From positions 62,001 through 126,000 of the forward strand of contig JAFGJM010000011.1 of assembly GCA_016929095.1 (NCBI GenBank): 64,000 nucleotides of DNA, given 5' to 3'. This stretch comes from Anaerolineales bacterium. Its GTDB lineage: Bacteria; Chloroflexota; Anaerolineae; Anaerolineales; UBA4823. Below the pieces are notes generated by a model, which was not told where the DNA came from, searched no databases, and saw only the letters and a program-made list of their open reading frames with translations. Shown here in pieces: positions 8,875 to 17,525 of the stretch (positions are counted from its first letter, which is position 1; the number at the start of each line of letters is the position of its first letter). Both the position numbers and the translations under genes were made by a program.

Positions 8875-9310
8875 CGGTATTGATCTTGCACTAGTACGCC
8901 CCTGTGGTGGCGAAAACTTCTCCCCCCTTACCTGAGTTTTTCCAAAAAAATGATTTTGTCATGTTACACGAAGAGTGTTTCGTGAAGCAAAGCGAAATAT
9001 CTCACTCTAGATATGGAAAAACCCAGCGCTCCACTCAGGGCGACAGGCATTTTTTTTTAGACCCCCCCAGATAACAAATGAGATAATTACCCCCTCAATA
9101 TCATCTTCATTTGGAGTATAATCACTACCTTCAATAAAATCTTTTGTTATCAATGGGGGTTGTTTTATAGCAGGTTGTCACCCTAAGTTTTACGCCGAGT
9201 AAATCGAAGGGAAAGCGGAAACCGGTAAACATCTATCCTTAAGGTGTTTTATCTGCTTGCGCGGTAATAAAGACAATTGGCAAAAAACAACCCGTATGTA
9301 ATGGAAATAT
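8875..9310 (+). other. Intergenic region before typA
   Basis: 436 bp without a convincing gene. It holds the repeat element at 8957-9047, a run of nine T at 9051-9059 and a TATAAT at 9117-9122 with no good -35. It is probably the end of the glycan-operon transcript and a long typA leader. Confidence 0.6.
8957..9047 (+). repeat. Short intergenic repeat element, copy A
   Basis: A 91-bp element that begins TGTCATGTTACACGAAG and ends CACTCAGGGCGACAGG. It matches, in inverted orientation, the element at 35900-35985. By eye the outer segments match at 24 of 31 and 17 of 22 positions, while the middle has diverged. The ends carry TGTC/GACA as a short inverted repeat. Confidence 0.6.
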
Positions 9311-11182
9311 ATGATCAAAGAACGAACTGACTTACGTAACATCGCCATCATTGCCCATGTCGACCATGGTAAAACCACATTAGTAGATGGGCTGCTCAAA
9401 CAAGCCCGCGTTTTCCGTGAAAACCAGCTTGTCGCTGAACGGGTAATGGACTCAAACGCCCTGGAGCGCGAACGCGGTATAACCATCCTTTCCAAAAATA
9501 CCGCCATCCAGATCTTCGATCCCCAAAGTCAGCAGATGGTCAAGATCAACATCGTGGACACGCCCGGTCACGCCGATTTTGGCGGCGAGGTGGAGCGGGT
9601 GATGAACATGGTGGATGGCGTCTTATTGTTGGTAGATGCCGCCGAAGGACCCATGCCCCAAACTCGCTTCGTGCTCAAGAAAGCTCTGGAACGCGGCCAT
9701 CGGGCGATCGTGGTTATCAACAAAGTCGACCGTAAAGATGCCGACCCCATGGATGCATTAAATAAAACCTTCGACCTGTTCATCGAATTAGGCGCCAGCG
9801 ATGAGCAGGCAAATTTCCCTGTGGTGTATGCCAACGCCATCACCGGCCAAGCGGGCATGATCCCTGAATTAGGACCAGATCTACAACCGCTTTTCGCGAC
9901 TATCCTCGAACATATTCCCGCCCCAAAAGTGGATGCAGATGCTCCATTACAAATGCTCATCACCACCCTGGGTTATGATGAATACCGCGGCGTCACTGCT
10001 GTAGGACGCATCTTCGCCGGTAAACTGCAAGTCAATACACCCGTTGCACGCCTTACCCTGGAAGGAGAAATCCTTCCTGAGCGGGTGCGCTACCTGTATG
10101 TGCACCAGGGATTGGAACGCATCGAGATACAACAAGCCGAAGCCGGTGAAATTGTATCGATTGCCGGGTTGGAAGGTATCGCAATTGGCGAGACATTATC
10201 AGACCCGGAATACCCCACAGCGTTAGAACCTATCAAAGTGGAAGAACCGATTGTACGTATGGCGTTTGGTGTAAACACATCGCCCATGGCAGGCAGAGAG
10301 GGACGCTGGGGCACCTCCCGGAAATTACGCCAGCGCTTATATGATGAACTTCGTCAGAATGTGGCTTTGCGGGTTGCCGAAACCGATAGCGCCGATACCT
10401 TCATCGTATCCGGACGCGGCGAGCTGCACCTGGCAATTCTGATCGAGACGATGCGACGTGAAGGTTATGAATTCCAGGTCTCCCGCCCGGAGGTGATTTA
10501 TAAACAAGGCGAAAATGGTGAAATCCTGGAACCCTTTGAGGAAGTCTATATCGACACCAGCCCGGACACGGTGGGAGTGGTGGTGGAAATGCTTGGCATC
10601 CGTCACGGGCAGATGATCGACATGCAGGATACCGGCGATGGGAACGTTCATATGTCATACCTGCTGCCAACGCGTGGTATGCTGGGTTTCCGCTATCAAT
10701 TCCTGACCGCCACCCGCGGTATGGGTGTCATTCAAACCCTATTTCACGGGTATCTACCCATGACCGGCGCTATGAGCACCCGTGCTAACGGGTCGATAGT
10801 CGCCTGGGAACCGGGCGCAACCAGCAATTATGGTCTTAAAAATGCTGAAGAACGCGGCGGATTATTCTACGGTCCGGGGGTAGAGGTTTACGAAGGAATG
10901 GTTGTGGGTGAATACTCCCGCCCCGGCGATCTGGCGGTGAATGTATGCAAGAAGAAACACTTAACCAACATGCGCTCTTCGAATAAGGATATCGAAGTGC
11001 GCCTCAACCCGCCCCGTCAAATGAGCCTGGATGAGGCTATCGAGTATTTGAGCGATGATGAGCTGCTGGAAGTTACCCCCGTCAGTTATCGCATCCGAAA
11101 ACGGATCCTGAATACCGAAGAACGCGGGAAGATGACCAAGCGAGCCATGGAAACGGCACAACAAGTGGCTGTCGGGGTATAA
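9311..11182 (+). CDS. typA: Ribosome-associated GTPase TypA/BipA
   Basis: A 623-residue translational GTPase of the EF-G-like TypA/BipA family, which binds ribosomes and is linked to stress adaptation and 50S assembly. The G1 motif is AHVDHGKTT (about 15-23). Also visible are the switch [29 protein letters not shown] and the TypA-specific C-terminal region ([20 protein letters not shown]). The length is close to the usual 600-615. The ATG at 9311 begins the conserved N-terminus. It is a single-gene unit closed by the hairpin at 11207-11244. Confidence 0.97.
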   Translation: MIKERTDLRNIAIIAHVDHGKTTLVDGLLKQARVFRENQLVAERVMDSNALERERGITILSKNTAIQIFDPQSQQMVKINIVDTPGHADFGGEVERVMNMVDGVLLLVDAAEGPMPQTRFVLKKALERGHRAIVVINKVDRKDADPMDALNKTFDLFIELGASDEQANFPVVYANAITGQAGMIPELGPDLQPLFATILEHIPAPKVDADAPLQMLITTLGYDEYRGVTAVGRIFAGKLQVNTPVARLTLEGEILPERVRYLYVHQGLERIEIQQAEAGEIVSIAGLEGIAIGETLSDPEYPTALEPIKVEEPIVRMAFGVNTSPMAGREGRWGTSRKLRQRLYDELRQNVALRVAETDSADTFIVSGRGELHLAILIETMRREGYEFQVSRPEVIYKQGENGEILEPFEEVYIDTSPDTVGVVVEMLGIRHGQMIDMQDTGDGNVHMSYLLPTRGMLGFRYQFLTATRGMGVIQTLFHGYLPMTGAMSTRANGSIVAWEPGATSNYGLKNAEERGGLFYGPGVEVYEGMVVGEYSRPGDLAVNVCKKKHLTNMRSSNKDIEVRLNPPRQMSLDEAIEYLSDDELLEVTPVSYRIRKRILNTEERGKMTKRAMETAQQVAVGV

Positions 11183-11206
11183 TTCAACGTTATAAAAAAT
11201 TGGAAA

Positions 11207-11244
11207 AATTAACACATCCGTGATATATCCCCGGATGTGTTTTT
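11207..11244. terminator. Bidirectional Rho-independent terminator
   Basis: A 10-bp perfect stem (11211-11220 with 11232-11241) and an 11-nt loop, flanked by A-rich sequence on the left and a T run on the right. It lies between the convergent typA and cytochrome genes and can serve both strands. Confidence 0.85.
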
Positions 11245-11247
11245 CGT

Positions 11248-11556
11248 TTATGGGTAAGTTTTCGCCAAATATTCGACAACCGCCATTTGGTCTTCACTGG
11301 ATAATTCGGCGCCTTTCTTGACCATGCGCGCCACCGTAACCTTCCAGGCATCCGCATCCATGTTTTGGCTCTCGATCCGATCCATGTCATGACAGGAAAT
11401 GCATTGTGTCTCCACCAGGCTTTTCCCATCCAGAGGCAAAGGTGAAATCTCAGCAGTGGTAATCGGCTCTGTTACAACCGGGGTAGGGCTGCATTGGGTT
11501 GCGCCGATAAGCCATAAACACATCAAAACCGCCAATAAAAATAATTTGCTATTCAT
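11248..11556 (-). CDS. Small monohaem c-type cytochrome lipoprotein
   Basis: A 102-residue secreted protein. The lipobox Cys22 (LIGATQC) ends a hydrophobic signal segment, so it should be anchored to the outer face of the membrane. The haem-binding CISCH is at residues 52-56, and Met78 in the ARMVKKGA motif is the likely sixth iron ligand, as in small class I cytochromes. The start at 11556 is chosen over 11613 because GGGAGAG lies 5 nt before it and the signal peptide begins there. Its redox partner is not in the window. Confidence 0.85.
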   Translation of the reverse strand: MNSKLFLLAVLMCLWLIGATQCSPTPVVTEPITTAEISPLPLDGKSLVETQCISCHDMDRIESQNMDADAWKVTVARMVKKGAELSSEDQMAVVEYLAKTYP

Positions 11557-11681
11557 TGGTTCTCTCCCGAAACCAAAATACCAAAATAAATATACATATC
11601 TAATTTTACCCAATATGTAGGATATAGTATAGTGCAGGAAAATTGATTTTTGAAAGGTGATAATCTGCTTTAGAAATAAAC

Positions 11682-11725
11682 AAAAAAAGGCAACAGGATT
11701 GCCTTTGCATGGTTCCTGTTGCCTT
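11682..11725 (-). terminator. Rho-independent terminator
   Basis: A 12-bp perfect stem (11687-11698 with 11714-11725) followed on the minus strand by a run of seven T. It ends the sigma/anti-sigma/membrane-protein operon. Confidence 0.88.
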
Positions 11726-11741
11726 ATCGGTAATTGCTAAT

Positions 11742-12860
11742 CTAGATTGCCGGCGGTATCTCTTGATCTAATATTTGACTGTCATCCTTCTCTGCCATTT
11801 TCGGTTCATCGAAATCAGGAGCAGGTAAAGTTTCTTTGCCAAGATCCAATCCGTTGAGTTCTCGATAGGTCAAAGTCCACACAGAAGACGTGTAGGTTTC
11901 AAACACACCATCCAGGAAAAGCTTGGGGAATGAAAAGATGATCATGAAAATAGTCCCGCCCACAATGGCTGCTATTATCCATCCGGAAGTCGCGCTGATT
12001 GCATTGCCCACAAAATAAAGAGCCACACCTATACCACCTCCCGCCAGTAAAGCAATGCCTATGAGCAAGATCACTATAGGTATGGTAACCAGGAAATACC
12101 CGAAACGGACACCAATGAGGATCAACCACATCAAGAATACGTCTTTAAAATTGCGCGTTACTTTTTTCCAACCGTTACGAATGGAAGCCATCACGCCCTG
12201 CCCCTCAAGGACGCATTCCCGATAAATGATTTCCATAAATAACGACAAGATGATGCCAATTATGGCGGCAACAAAAATGATCAGGAAAAACAACCCTATC
12301 GATGCAATCATGCCCGGACCTGTGGGTTCATTGTTCGCCGCCATGCTTACAATCACAGGCATGATTGCACATCCCAAAAATCCCATCGTCAGGAGCGTGA
12401 GAGGCAGAAAAATCACCAGATTGATCAAGAATAACTGCCAGGCTTGACGTGACCAGCCCAGCCTGAAACCTCGCTGCCAATTTACTTTTTCGCCGCTGGT
12501 TTCATAGGTATCCACCATTTTGATCAATGCCGTTTGGCTGACATAGCGACCAATCGCAAAAATAATGGATATCAATATAATAAAAATCAATACGGCTATT
12601 CCAATACCGATCAAGGTACTGTAATTTTGACTAAATAACGTTCGATTGAATGTCTCTAAGATTTTATCGATGGTCTGCTGAATATTCGAAGGAAGCGTAA
12701 AGTTAAAGTTCTCCGAATCAACCTCCCTGCGGGTAGTCCTGCTTCCATTTCCGTTGAAGCCGGAGTTTGTGGTCAACGCCAGTATAATTCCAAAAACCCA
12801 CAGAGTTTTATAACTCCAAAGGATTTCCCAACCACGTTTTAATATTTTTGCGTAATTCAT
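11742..12860 (-). CDS. Polytopic membrane protein of unknown function
   Basis: A 372-residue protein beginning MNYAKILKRGWEILWSYKT with several hydrophobic segments (about 19-35, 85-110, 140-160, 170-200, 225-245, 255-280, 290-315) and a hydrophilic C-terminal tail. The fold resembles DUF975/GPDPase-membrane-domain proteins by eye, but no function can be assigned. It follows the anti-sigma gene by 9 bp and is closed by a terminator, so it belongs to the sigma operon. It may be part of the signal-sensing arrangement or an effector of the response. Confidence 0.75.
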   Translation of the reverse strand: MNYAKILKRGWEILWSYKTLWVFGIILALTTNSGFNGNGSRTTRREVDSENFNFTLPSNIQQTIDKILETFNRTLFSQNYSTLIGIGIAVLIFIILISIIFAIGRYVSQTALIKMVDTYETSGEKVNWQRGFRLGWSRQAWQLFLINLVIFLPLTLLTMGFLGCAIMPVIVSMAANNEPTGPGMIASIGLFFLIIFVAAIIGIILSLFMEIIYRECVLEGQGVMASIRNGWKKVTRNFKDVFLMWLILIGVRFGYFLVTIPIVILLIGIALLAGGGIGVALYFVGNAISATSGWIIAAIVGGTIFMIIFSFPKLFLDGVFETYTSSVWTLTYRELNGLDLGKETLPAPDFDEPKMAEKDDSQILDQEIPPAI

Positions 12861-12869
12861 TTTTTCTCC

Positions 12870-13451
12870 TTATAATGCCATGCGGTGATTATTGGTAGAT
12901 TGCTGCTGTCCCCACCAAATAATCATCCATGCTATATACGTAATACTGATGATTAAAGTCGCTATGATCCCGGTAAGCCAATCCCAGGCAGGAAAATAAT
13001 ATATTCGGAATAAATTAACCACAATTTGTATCGGATCACTAAGATTGATCTCGATAGGCAACCCGGGTATGCTACCCAACAGCATATCGCTTCCACCGGG
13101 GATGATTAACATAGCATTACCCAACCAAAAAACGGTTTGGATAAATATTATGGTAAACAGAAGCGCCACAGGTACTGCCTGCCACCCCAATCTCAACACC
13201 CCTTGATATGTCCAGGGTTTAGCGGGTCTTGGCATCAATTGCGATTGGATAATGGCGGCAAATTGATCTTTTGAGTGTACGGCAGGCACGGGTGGCGCGT
13301 CCTTCAACAAGACGATTAGCTTTCGGCGCTGTTCGATCTCCTTTTGACAAAACTCGCAATCTGCAACATGATCTTCAATGGCACGCATTCTAACAGGCGA
13401 AAGCTCATGATCCAGATAGGCATCTAACAAAGAGCCAATATGATCGCTCAT
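12870..13451 (-). CDS. Membrane anti-sigma factor with zinc-finger N-terminus
   Basis: A 193-residue protein. The N-terminal zf-HC2 motif is a His at residue 28 followed by CEFC (residues 32-35), which marks the anti-sigma domain that holds an ECF sigma factor inactive. Hydrophobic segments lie about 92-118 and 155-178, so the sensing part is in or across the membrane. Its ATG overlaps the sigma-factor stop codon (ATGA), ensuring coupled synthesis. The signal is unknown. Confidence 0.85.
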   Translation of the reverse strand: MSDHIGSLLDAYLDHELSPVRMRAIEDHVADCEFCQKEIEQRRKLIVLLKDAPPVPAVHSKDQFAAIIQSQLMPRPAKPWTYQGVLRLGWQAVPVALLFTIIFIQTVFWLGNAMLIIPGGSDMLLGSIPGLPIEINLSDPIQIVVNLFRIYYFPAWDWLTGIIATLIISITYIAWMIIWWGQQQSTNNHRMAL

Positions 13452-14002
13452 GTTTCCTCCAGGTAACCGGATAGCATTTCTGCCAATCGATTACGGGCAT
13501 AGTTCAGGCGTGACATCACAGTGCCCATGGAAATATCCAAAGTCTCCGCAATTTCTCGATAAGATAGCCCTTCATATTCTCTAAGAACGATCACCGCCCG
13601 GCTGGCATCGGGTAACGCCAGCACAACTTTGCGGATCTGCTGCCTGCGTTCTTCATTTTCTACATGCGTATCGCCATTCTCTTGATTGGAGATCAATTGA
13701 ATGTCATCAAGATTTTCATCGGGTTTCTCTTTTCGGATGATATCCGTCGCTGTATTTATGGCGATACGATAGAGCCAATTGCGAAAACTGGTTTGCAATC
13801 GAAAGTCGCTAAGGTGCTGCCACGCTTTGATAAAAGCGATTTGAGCTGCCTCTTCTGCCAGATAACGGTCGCCGCACATACGATAAACCACGTTAATCAC
13901 TCGATCATGAAAATATCGCACCAGATCGCCAAAAGCTTCCTGGTCGCCTTGCTGCGCCTTAACGATCAAGTCAGTGCTAACATCTGTATTCGATGAGCCC
14001 AC
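13448..14002 (-). CDS. ECF RNA polymerase sigma factor
   Basis: A 184-residue sigma-70 family factor with regions 2 and 4 only. Region 2 spans about 20-90 (VVYRMCGDRYLAEEAAQIAF and FRNWLYRIAINTATD) and region 4 about 125-178 (LREYEGLSYREIAETLDISM). Two GTG codons are in tandem at 14005 and 14002. GGAGG at 14008-14012 leaves 2 nt to the first and 5 nt to the second, so 14002 is chosen. It is encoded with its anti-sigma factor and a membrane protein. No -35 GAAC-type motif was recognised upstream. Confidence 0.92.
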   Translation of the reverse strand: MGSSNTDVSTDLIVKAQQGDQEAFGDLVRYFHDRVINVVYRMCGDRYLAEEAAQIAFIKAWQHLSDFRLQTSFRNWLYRIAINTATDIIRKEKPDENLDDIQLISNQENGDTHVENEERRQQIRKVVLALPDASRAVIVLREYEGLSYREIAETLDISMGTVMSRLNYARNRLAEMLSGYLEET

Positions 14003-14005
14003 CAC

Positions 14006-14445
14006 CGCCTCCGATTAATATGGCGCATATCATTCTCTTTCGTATTATTAACGGAATCAAACAGTATTTTATTCGGTTTTTCGTGTAGATTTGATGGTAA
14101 AAACTACCAGCCGGTAAACCACTAATAAATCCTCCAGGTATTGTAACGCCATCGGTTCAGATAGTGGCGAAAATTCCAGAAGATATTTTTCCAAATATAT
14201 TATAGATAATATTCATCATTTCTTTATATCTTCTCTCTCATATAATTTTCATGCCAACTGGCACATAAGTTGCATACAATAACCTTACGATAATAATAAC
14301 GCCCTTTTGTCCAAGCCGCTTGACGCTTTGACATGACTGTGCTAGTATTATTGCAAAATTTTCAATGTATTGGAATTTTGATCCGGCAAAGCGGGGTGGT
14401 ATCCGCGGTGAGGATCAATGTGGGTAATCTATCAAGGAGTGTAAC
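14006..14445 (+). other. Intergenic region between divergent sigma and LysM genes
   Basis: 440 bp, AT-rich, with no convincing gene. It contains a good sigma-70-type promoter for the LysM gene (14320-14348) and must also hold the sigma-operon promoter, which I could not identify. Confidence 0.6.
14320..14348 (+). promoter_or_regulatory. Sigma-70-type promoter of the LysM lipoprotein gene
   Basis: TTGACG (14320-14325), a 17-nt spacer and TAGTAT (14343-14348). The start codon lies about 90 nt beyond the expected transcript start, with AGGAG before the ATG at 14446. Confidence 0.7.
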
Positions 14446-15138
14446 ATGCACATAAAACGCGTTCTGATGATCATGTTATTAGCAGCAGTAATTATTGGAT
14501 CATCCGGGTGTGTGAAATCCGCCTCCAAATCGACAGCGACCCCTACCACCGAAGAAGAGGAAAGCTTCCCTGTTCCAGGAACGCCGGATGATATTATGAG
14601 CCAGTTGGAGAGTTTTGCCACACAGACGGCAATCGCCATCGAGGGTCCGATCCTGGAAATCGAGGAAACGCCTGAAGCGCCTTCCGAAGGAACGACCGAA
14701 GAATCAGCCATGCTGGAAATCACCCCTACGGTTGCCCAAACAGAGGAAAGTGTCGTCGCTGCGCCCACAGAAGCCCTTTCAGCAATCCCAACCACAGCCA
14801 AGGAAGTCCCCAATTCATACACCGTTCGTAGAGGCGAATTCCCCTATTGTCTCGCCCGGCGCTTTGATGTCAACCCGGTTTCTCTGCTCAACGTGAATGG
14901 CTTGACCGAAGGTTCGGTCCTGCATGAAGGGATGACATTAAGGATCCCTAAAAACACCGATTTCCCTGGAAAGCGCGCCTTAAAGAACCATCCAACCACT
15001 TACACCGTTTCGTCAGGAGATACAATCTATACCATTGCGTGCGAATTTGGAGATGTGGACCCAATCTCAATCGCAGAGGTCAACGGATTAACATCGCCCT
15101 ATAAACTGACCCCCGGTCAGAAAATTACCATCCCCTGA
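14446..15138 (+). CDS. Lipoprotein with two LysM domains
   Basis: A 230-residue secreted lipoprotein. The signal peptide ends at the lipobox IIGSSGC (Cys22). A Thr/Glu/Pro-rich linker of about 95 residues follows, then LysM 1 (about 124-168, SYTVRRGEFPYCLARRF) and LysM 2 (about 185-230, TYTVSSGDTIYTIACEF). LysM binds the glycan of peptidoglycan, so the protein probably sits between membrane and wall. No catalytic domain is present. A strong AGGAG precedes the ATG. It is transcribed alone and closed by the terminator at 15165-15207. Confidence 0.9.
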   Translation: MHIKRVLMIMLLAAVIIGSSGCVKSASKSTATPTTEEEESFPVPGTPDDIMSQLESFATQTAIAIEGPILEIEETPEAPSEGTTEESAMLEITPTVAQTEESVVAAPTEALSAIPTTAKEVPNSYTVRRGEFPYCLARRFDVNPVSLLNVNGLTEGSVLHEGMTLRIPKNTDFPGKRALKNHPTTYTVSSGDTIYTIACEFGDVDPISIAEVNGLTSPYKLTPGQKITIP

Positions 15139-15164
15139 TATCATATCCAACCCGGAATCACACA

Positions 15165-15207
15165 GGGAGTAGCCGCAGAAATAAAGCTGCTACTCCCGTA
15201 TTTTTTT
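15165..15207 (+). terminator. Rho-independent terminator
   Basis: A 9-bp stem GGGAGTAGC (15165-15173) with GCTACTCCC (15189-15197), followed by seven T. It ends the LysM gene and lies just before the Nudix start, so the Nudix gene may depend on read-through or have its own promoter. Confidence 0.85.
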
Positions 15208-15222
15208 ATTGGAGAACAATTC

Positions 15223-15753
15223 ATGGTTTTTAAAACTCTGGCTTCGGAACCTCTTTATAGCGGTAAGGCATTTCAATTGTACGTGGATTCGGTGCAGGCG
15301 CCAAATGGGATGCTCATGCAGCTTGAGATCATCAAACATCCCAATGCCGTGACGATCTTACCCGTCGATAACCAAAACATCTGGTTTGTCCGCCAGTACC
15401 GTCATGCGGCTGGCCTGGAAATGCTCGAATTGCCCGCCGGTACCCTGGAAGAAGGTGAGAAACCTCTACTCTGCGCTCACCGCGAGATCCGGGAGGAGAT
15501 AGGCATGTCTGCCCAGGAGATGAATGAAATTGGCGGATTCTACCTGGCGCCCGGGTATTCTTCGGAATATTTGTACGCATTCCTCGCCCGCGGATTGAAA
15601 CCCAATCCTCTTCCGGGGGATGTTGATGAATTTATCCAGGTGGAAACCATGCCTATCGAGCAAGCCTACCAACTGGCAGAAAGCGGTCAAATCAACGATG
15701 GCAAAACCCTGGCGACTTTAATGCTCGCCAGACCACTAATCTATAATAAATGA
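15223..15753 (+). CDS. Nudix hydrolase, ADP-ribose pyrophosphatase-like
   Basis: A 176-residue Nudix protein. The full Nudix box GX5EX7REUXEEXGU is at residues 73-95 (starts GTLEEGEKPLL and ends REIREEIGM). The upstream VRQYRHAAG and ELPAGTL are typical of NudF-type ADP-ribose pyrophosphatases, which hydrolyse ADP-ribose to AMP and ribose 5-phosphate. GGAG stands 9 nt before the ATG. It converges on the zinc-ribbon gene with only 6 bp between them. Confidence 0.9.
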   Translation: MVFKTLASEPLYSGKAFQLYVDSVQAPNGMLMQLEIIKHPNAVTILPVDNQNIWFVRQYRHAAGLEMLELPAGTLEEGEKPLLCAHREIREEIGMSAQEMNEIGGFYLAPGYSSEYLYAFLARGLKPNPLPGDVDEFIQVETMPIEQAYQLAESGQINDGKTLATLMLARPLIYNK

Positions 15754-15759
15754 TGAATC

Positions 15760-16056
15760 CTATGCCGGTTCCGACGGCGCAGGGTGGTCTATGTGGGGAG
15801 TAAACGGTTTTTTGCGTTTGCCATGTCGTCTTCCGGTTTCCGGATTGAGCATGGCGTTCAGCCAGGTTATGGCTTGGGTATCATAATCCCGTCTACCGCA
15901 CAGATCACAAACCCAGGCCGGAAAATTGGGTACTGTGATCAACTCCTGGTTCAACCAGGTAAAGTATGTGATATACCGCAACCGCATCAATCCGGTCTGG
16001 CATTCTGGGCAAGGCATAAAATATTCTGTCTGGTCTAGCATTGGGTCATCTGTCAT
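15760..16056 (-). CDS. Small zinc-ribbon protein (YgiT-like)
   Basis: A 98-residue protein with CPEC near residue 17 and CDLC near 50, two knuckles of a zinc ribbon of the YgiT type. Some YgiT-type fingers occur in MqsA-like antitoxins, but no toxin partner or HTH domain is seen here. The start at 16056 is chosen over an in-frame ATG at 16095, which would lie inside deoC; AAAGG stands 8 nt before it. It is the last gene of the lepB-deoC unit. Function unknown. Confidence 0.7.
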   Translation of the reverse strand: MTDDPMLDQTEYFMPCPECQTGLMRLRYITYFTWLNQELITVPNFPAWVCDLCGRRDYDTQAITWLNAMLNPETGRRHGKRKKPFTPHIDHPAPSEPA

Positions 16057-16072
16057 GAGAATACCTTTCTTT

Positions 16073-16819
16073 CTACCCAACAGCTTCCTGAACAATTATT
16101 ACACCAGAACTGGCGCCGATACGCGATGCTCCGGCGTAAATCATGGATTTTGCATCCGAATACGTTCGAATTCCCCCCGCTGCCTTGATTTTTAATTTTC
16201 GCCCTACTAGTCGATACATAAGTTGTACATCATCAACGGTCGCACCGCCGATGCTGAAGCCGGTCGAGGTTTTTACGAAATCCGCCTCCGCTTCCTTACA
16301 GAGCAAGCAAGCCACGATTTTCTCAAATTGATCCAATAAAGCCATCTCAAGTATTACTTTAACGAGCGCACCCTGAGTGTGGGCAATTTCAACCACAGAG
16401 CGGACATCATTATATACTAAACCATACGCCTCACCTTTCAAGGCGCCGATATTGATCACCATATCGATCTCTTGAGCGCCTGCCTGAATGGAAGAAAGCG
16501 CTTGAAAGGTCTTCACGGTCGGTAACTCTGCGCCTAAAGGGAAACCTAACACCACGCATACTTTTACTTCTGAATCTCGAAGGATACCGGCTGCCAGGGG
16601 CGCGAAAACCGGGTTCACACACACTGATGCAAATCGATATTCCAGACCCTCCCGGCAAAGCGCAGTTACCTGCCCGGCTGTGGCATCGGGTTTGAGTAAT
16701 GTGTGATCGATCCAACCGGCGATCTGTTTTCCTGTCGGAAAATCTAAAGCCGGAGGAGGTTCAGGCAATTTTTCCTGATATGTTTTAGCTAATTCGACAA
16801 TACGTTTGATATCTGGCAT
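16073..16819 (-). CDS. deoC: Deoxyribose-phosphate aldolase
   Basis: A 248-residue DeoC, cleaving 2-deoxyribose 5-phosphate to glyceraldehyde 3-phosphate and acetaldehyde. The Schiff-base Lys183 is in ADFVKTSTGF; the second active-site Lys is in KAAGGIRT. DHTLLKPDAT and CVVLGFPLGA are also family hallmarks. ATG codons at 16825 and 16819 are both in frame. GAGG leaves 6 nt to the second, which is chosen. It follows lepB by a few bases. A ribokinase lies elsewhere in the window (45991-46914), but no other deo genes are present. Confidence 0.95.
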   Translation of the reverse strand: MPDIKRIVELAKTYQEKLPEPPPALDFPTGKQIAGWIDHTLLKPDATAGQVTALCREGLEYRFASVCVNPVFAPLAAGILRDSEVKVCVVLGFPLGAELPTVKTFQALSSIQAGAQEIDMVINIGALKGEAYGLVYNDVRSVVEIAHTQGALVKVILEMALLDQFEKIVACLLCKEAEADFVKTSTGFSIGGATVDDVQLMYRLVGRKLKIKAAGGIRTYSDAKSMIYAGASRIGASSGVIIVQEAVG

Positions 16820-16827
16820 ATTCATCC

Positions 16828-17424
16828 TCAGTTTTGAGATGCAGCCACAACCGCCTCATTGTGATTGATCAACCCCCAATTTTCTGGCGGCCAATATATA
16901 ACCACGGCTTTACCAATAACATTCTCCAATGGTACAGCTCCCCAAGCGTGCGAATCCGATGAATTATTTCTGTTATCACCTAACACAAATAATCCGTTTT
17001 CATCGACGATCACATCCACGTCATACCCCGGGGCAGCCTTGATATATTGTTCTTCCAAAACCAGGCCATTAACCATGACCTTCTCATCTTTTATGACCAC
17101 ATGATCGCCCGGTAGCCCAATTACCCGTTTGATAAATTCCTCGGTAGGGTTGTTTGGGGGATGGAATACAATCACATCGCCTATTTTTGCCGAACCGAAA
17201 CGGTAAGCCAATTTATATACAATTACGAATTCACCGGTGTGTAAAGTGGGTTCCATGCTGTGCCCATCCACACGTATTCGCGCGGAAATCGCGTTGATCC
17301 CTGCAAATAACACCAATGCAATAACCAGCGTTTCTACAATATCCAGTATATTCCTCAGCCAATGAGAGCCTTGCTGGACTGATTCACCGGATTCCGGGAT
17401 TATCTCCGATTGAAAATTCTCCAA
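16828..17424 (-). CDS. lepB: Signal peptidase I
   Basis: A 198-residue membrane-anchored type I signal peptidase that removes signal peptides from secreted proteins. One membrane segment lies about residues 25-48. The catalytic Ser56 is in GHSMEPTL and Lys99 in FIKRVIGLPGD; the LGDNRNNSSDSHAWG box is intact. The start is TTG at 17424, with GGAGG at a 5-nt spacing and no better in-frame ATG. It lies between der and deoC. Confidence 0.96.
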   Translation of the reverse strand: MENFQSEIIPESGESVQQGSHWLRNILDIVETLVIALVLFAGINAISARIRVDGHSMEPTLHTGEFVIVYKLAYRFGSAKIGDVIVFHPPNNPTEEFIKRVIGLPGDHVVIKDEKVMVNGLVLEEQYIKAAPGYDVDVIVDENGLFVLGDNRNNSSDSHAWGAVPLENVIGKAVVIYWPPENWGLINHNEAVVAASQN

Positions 17425-17525
17425 AAAAACCTCCGATACAACGTTAAATGATTATAAGCCCTGTCAGGGGATGGGGCAAGGAATAGTGACAACAAACAAT
17501 CTTCTCTGTAAGGTGAGCAGCGGGT

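Noticed and set aside
9176-9200. Third copy of the intergenic repeat (TTGTCACCCTAAG)
   Set aside because: Only about a dozen positions resemble one end of the element; too short to claim.
15760-16056. Zinc-ribbon gene as an MqsA-like antitoxin
   Set aside because: No toxin gene lies next to it and it lacks the HTH domain.
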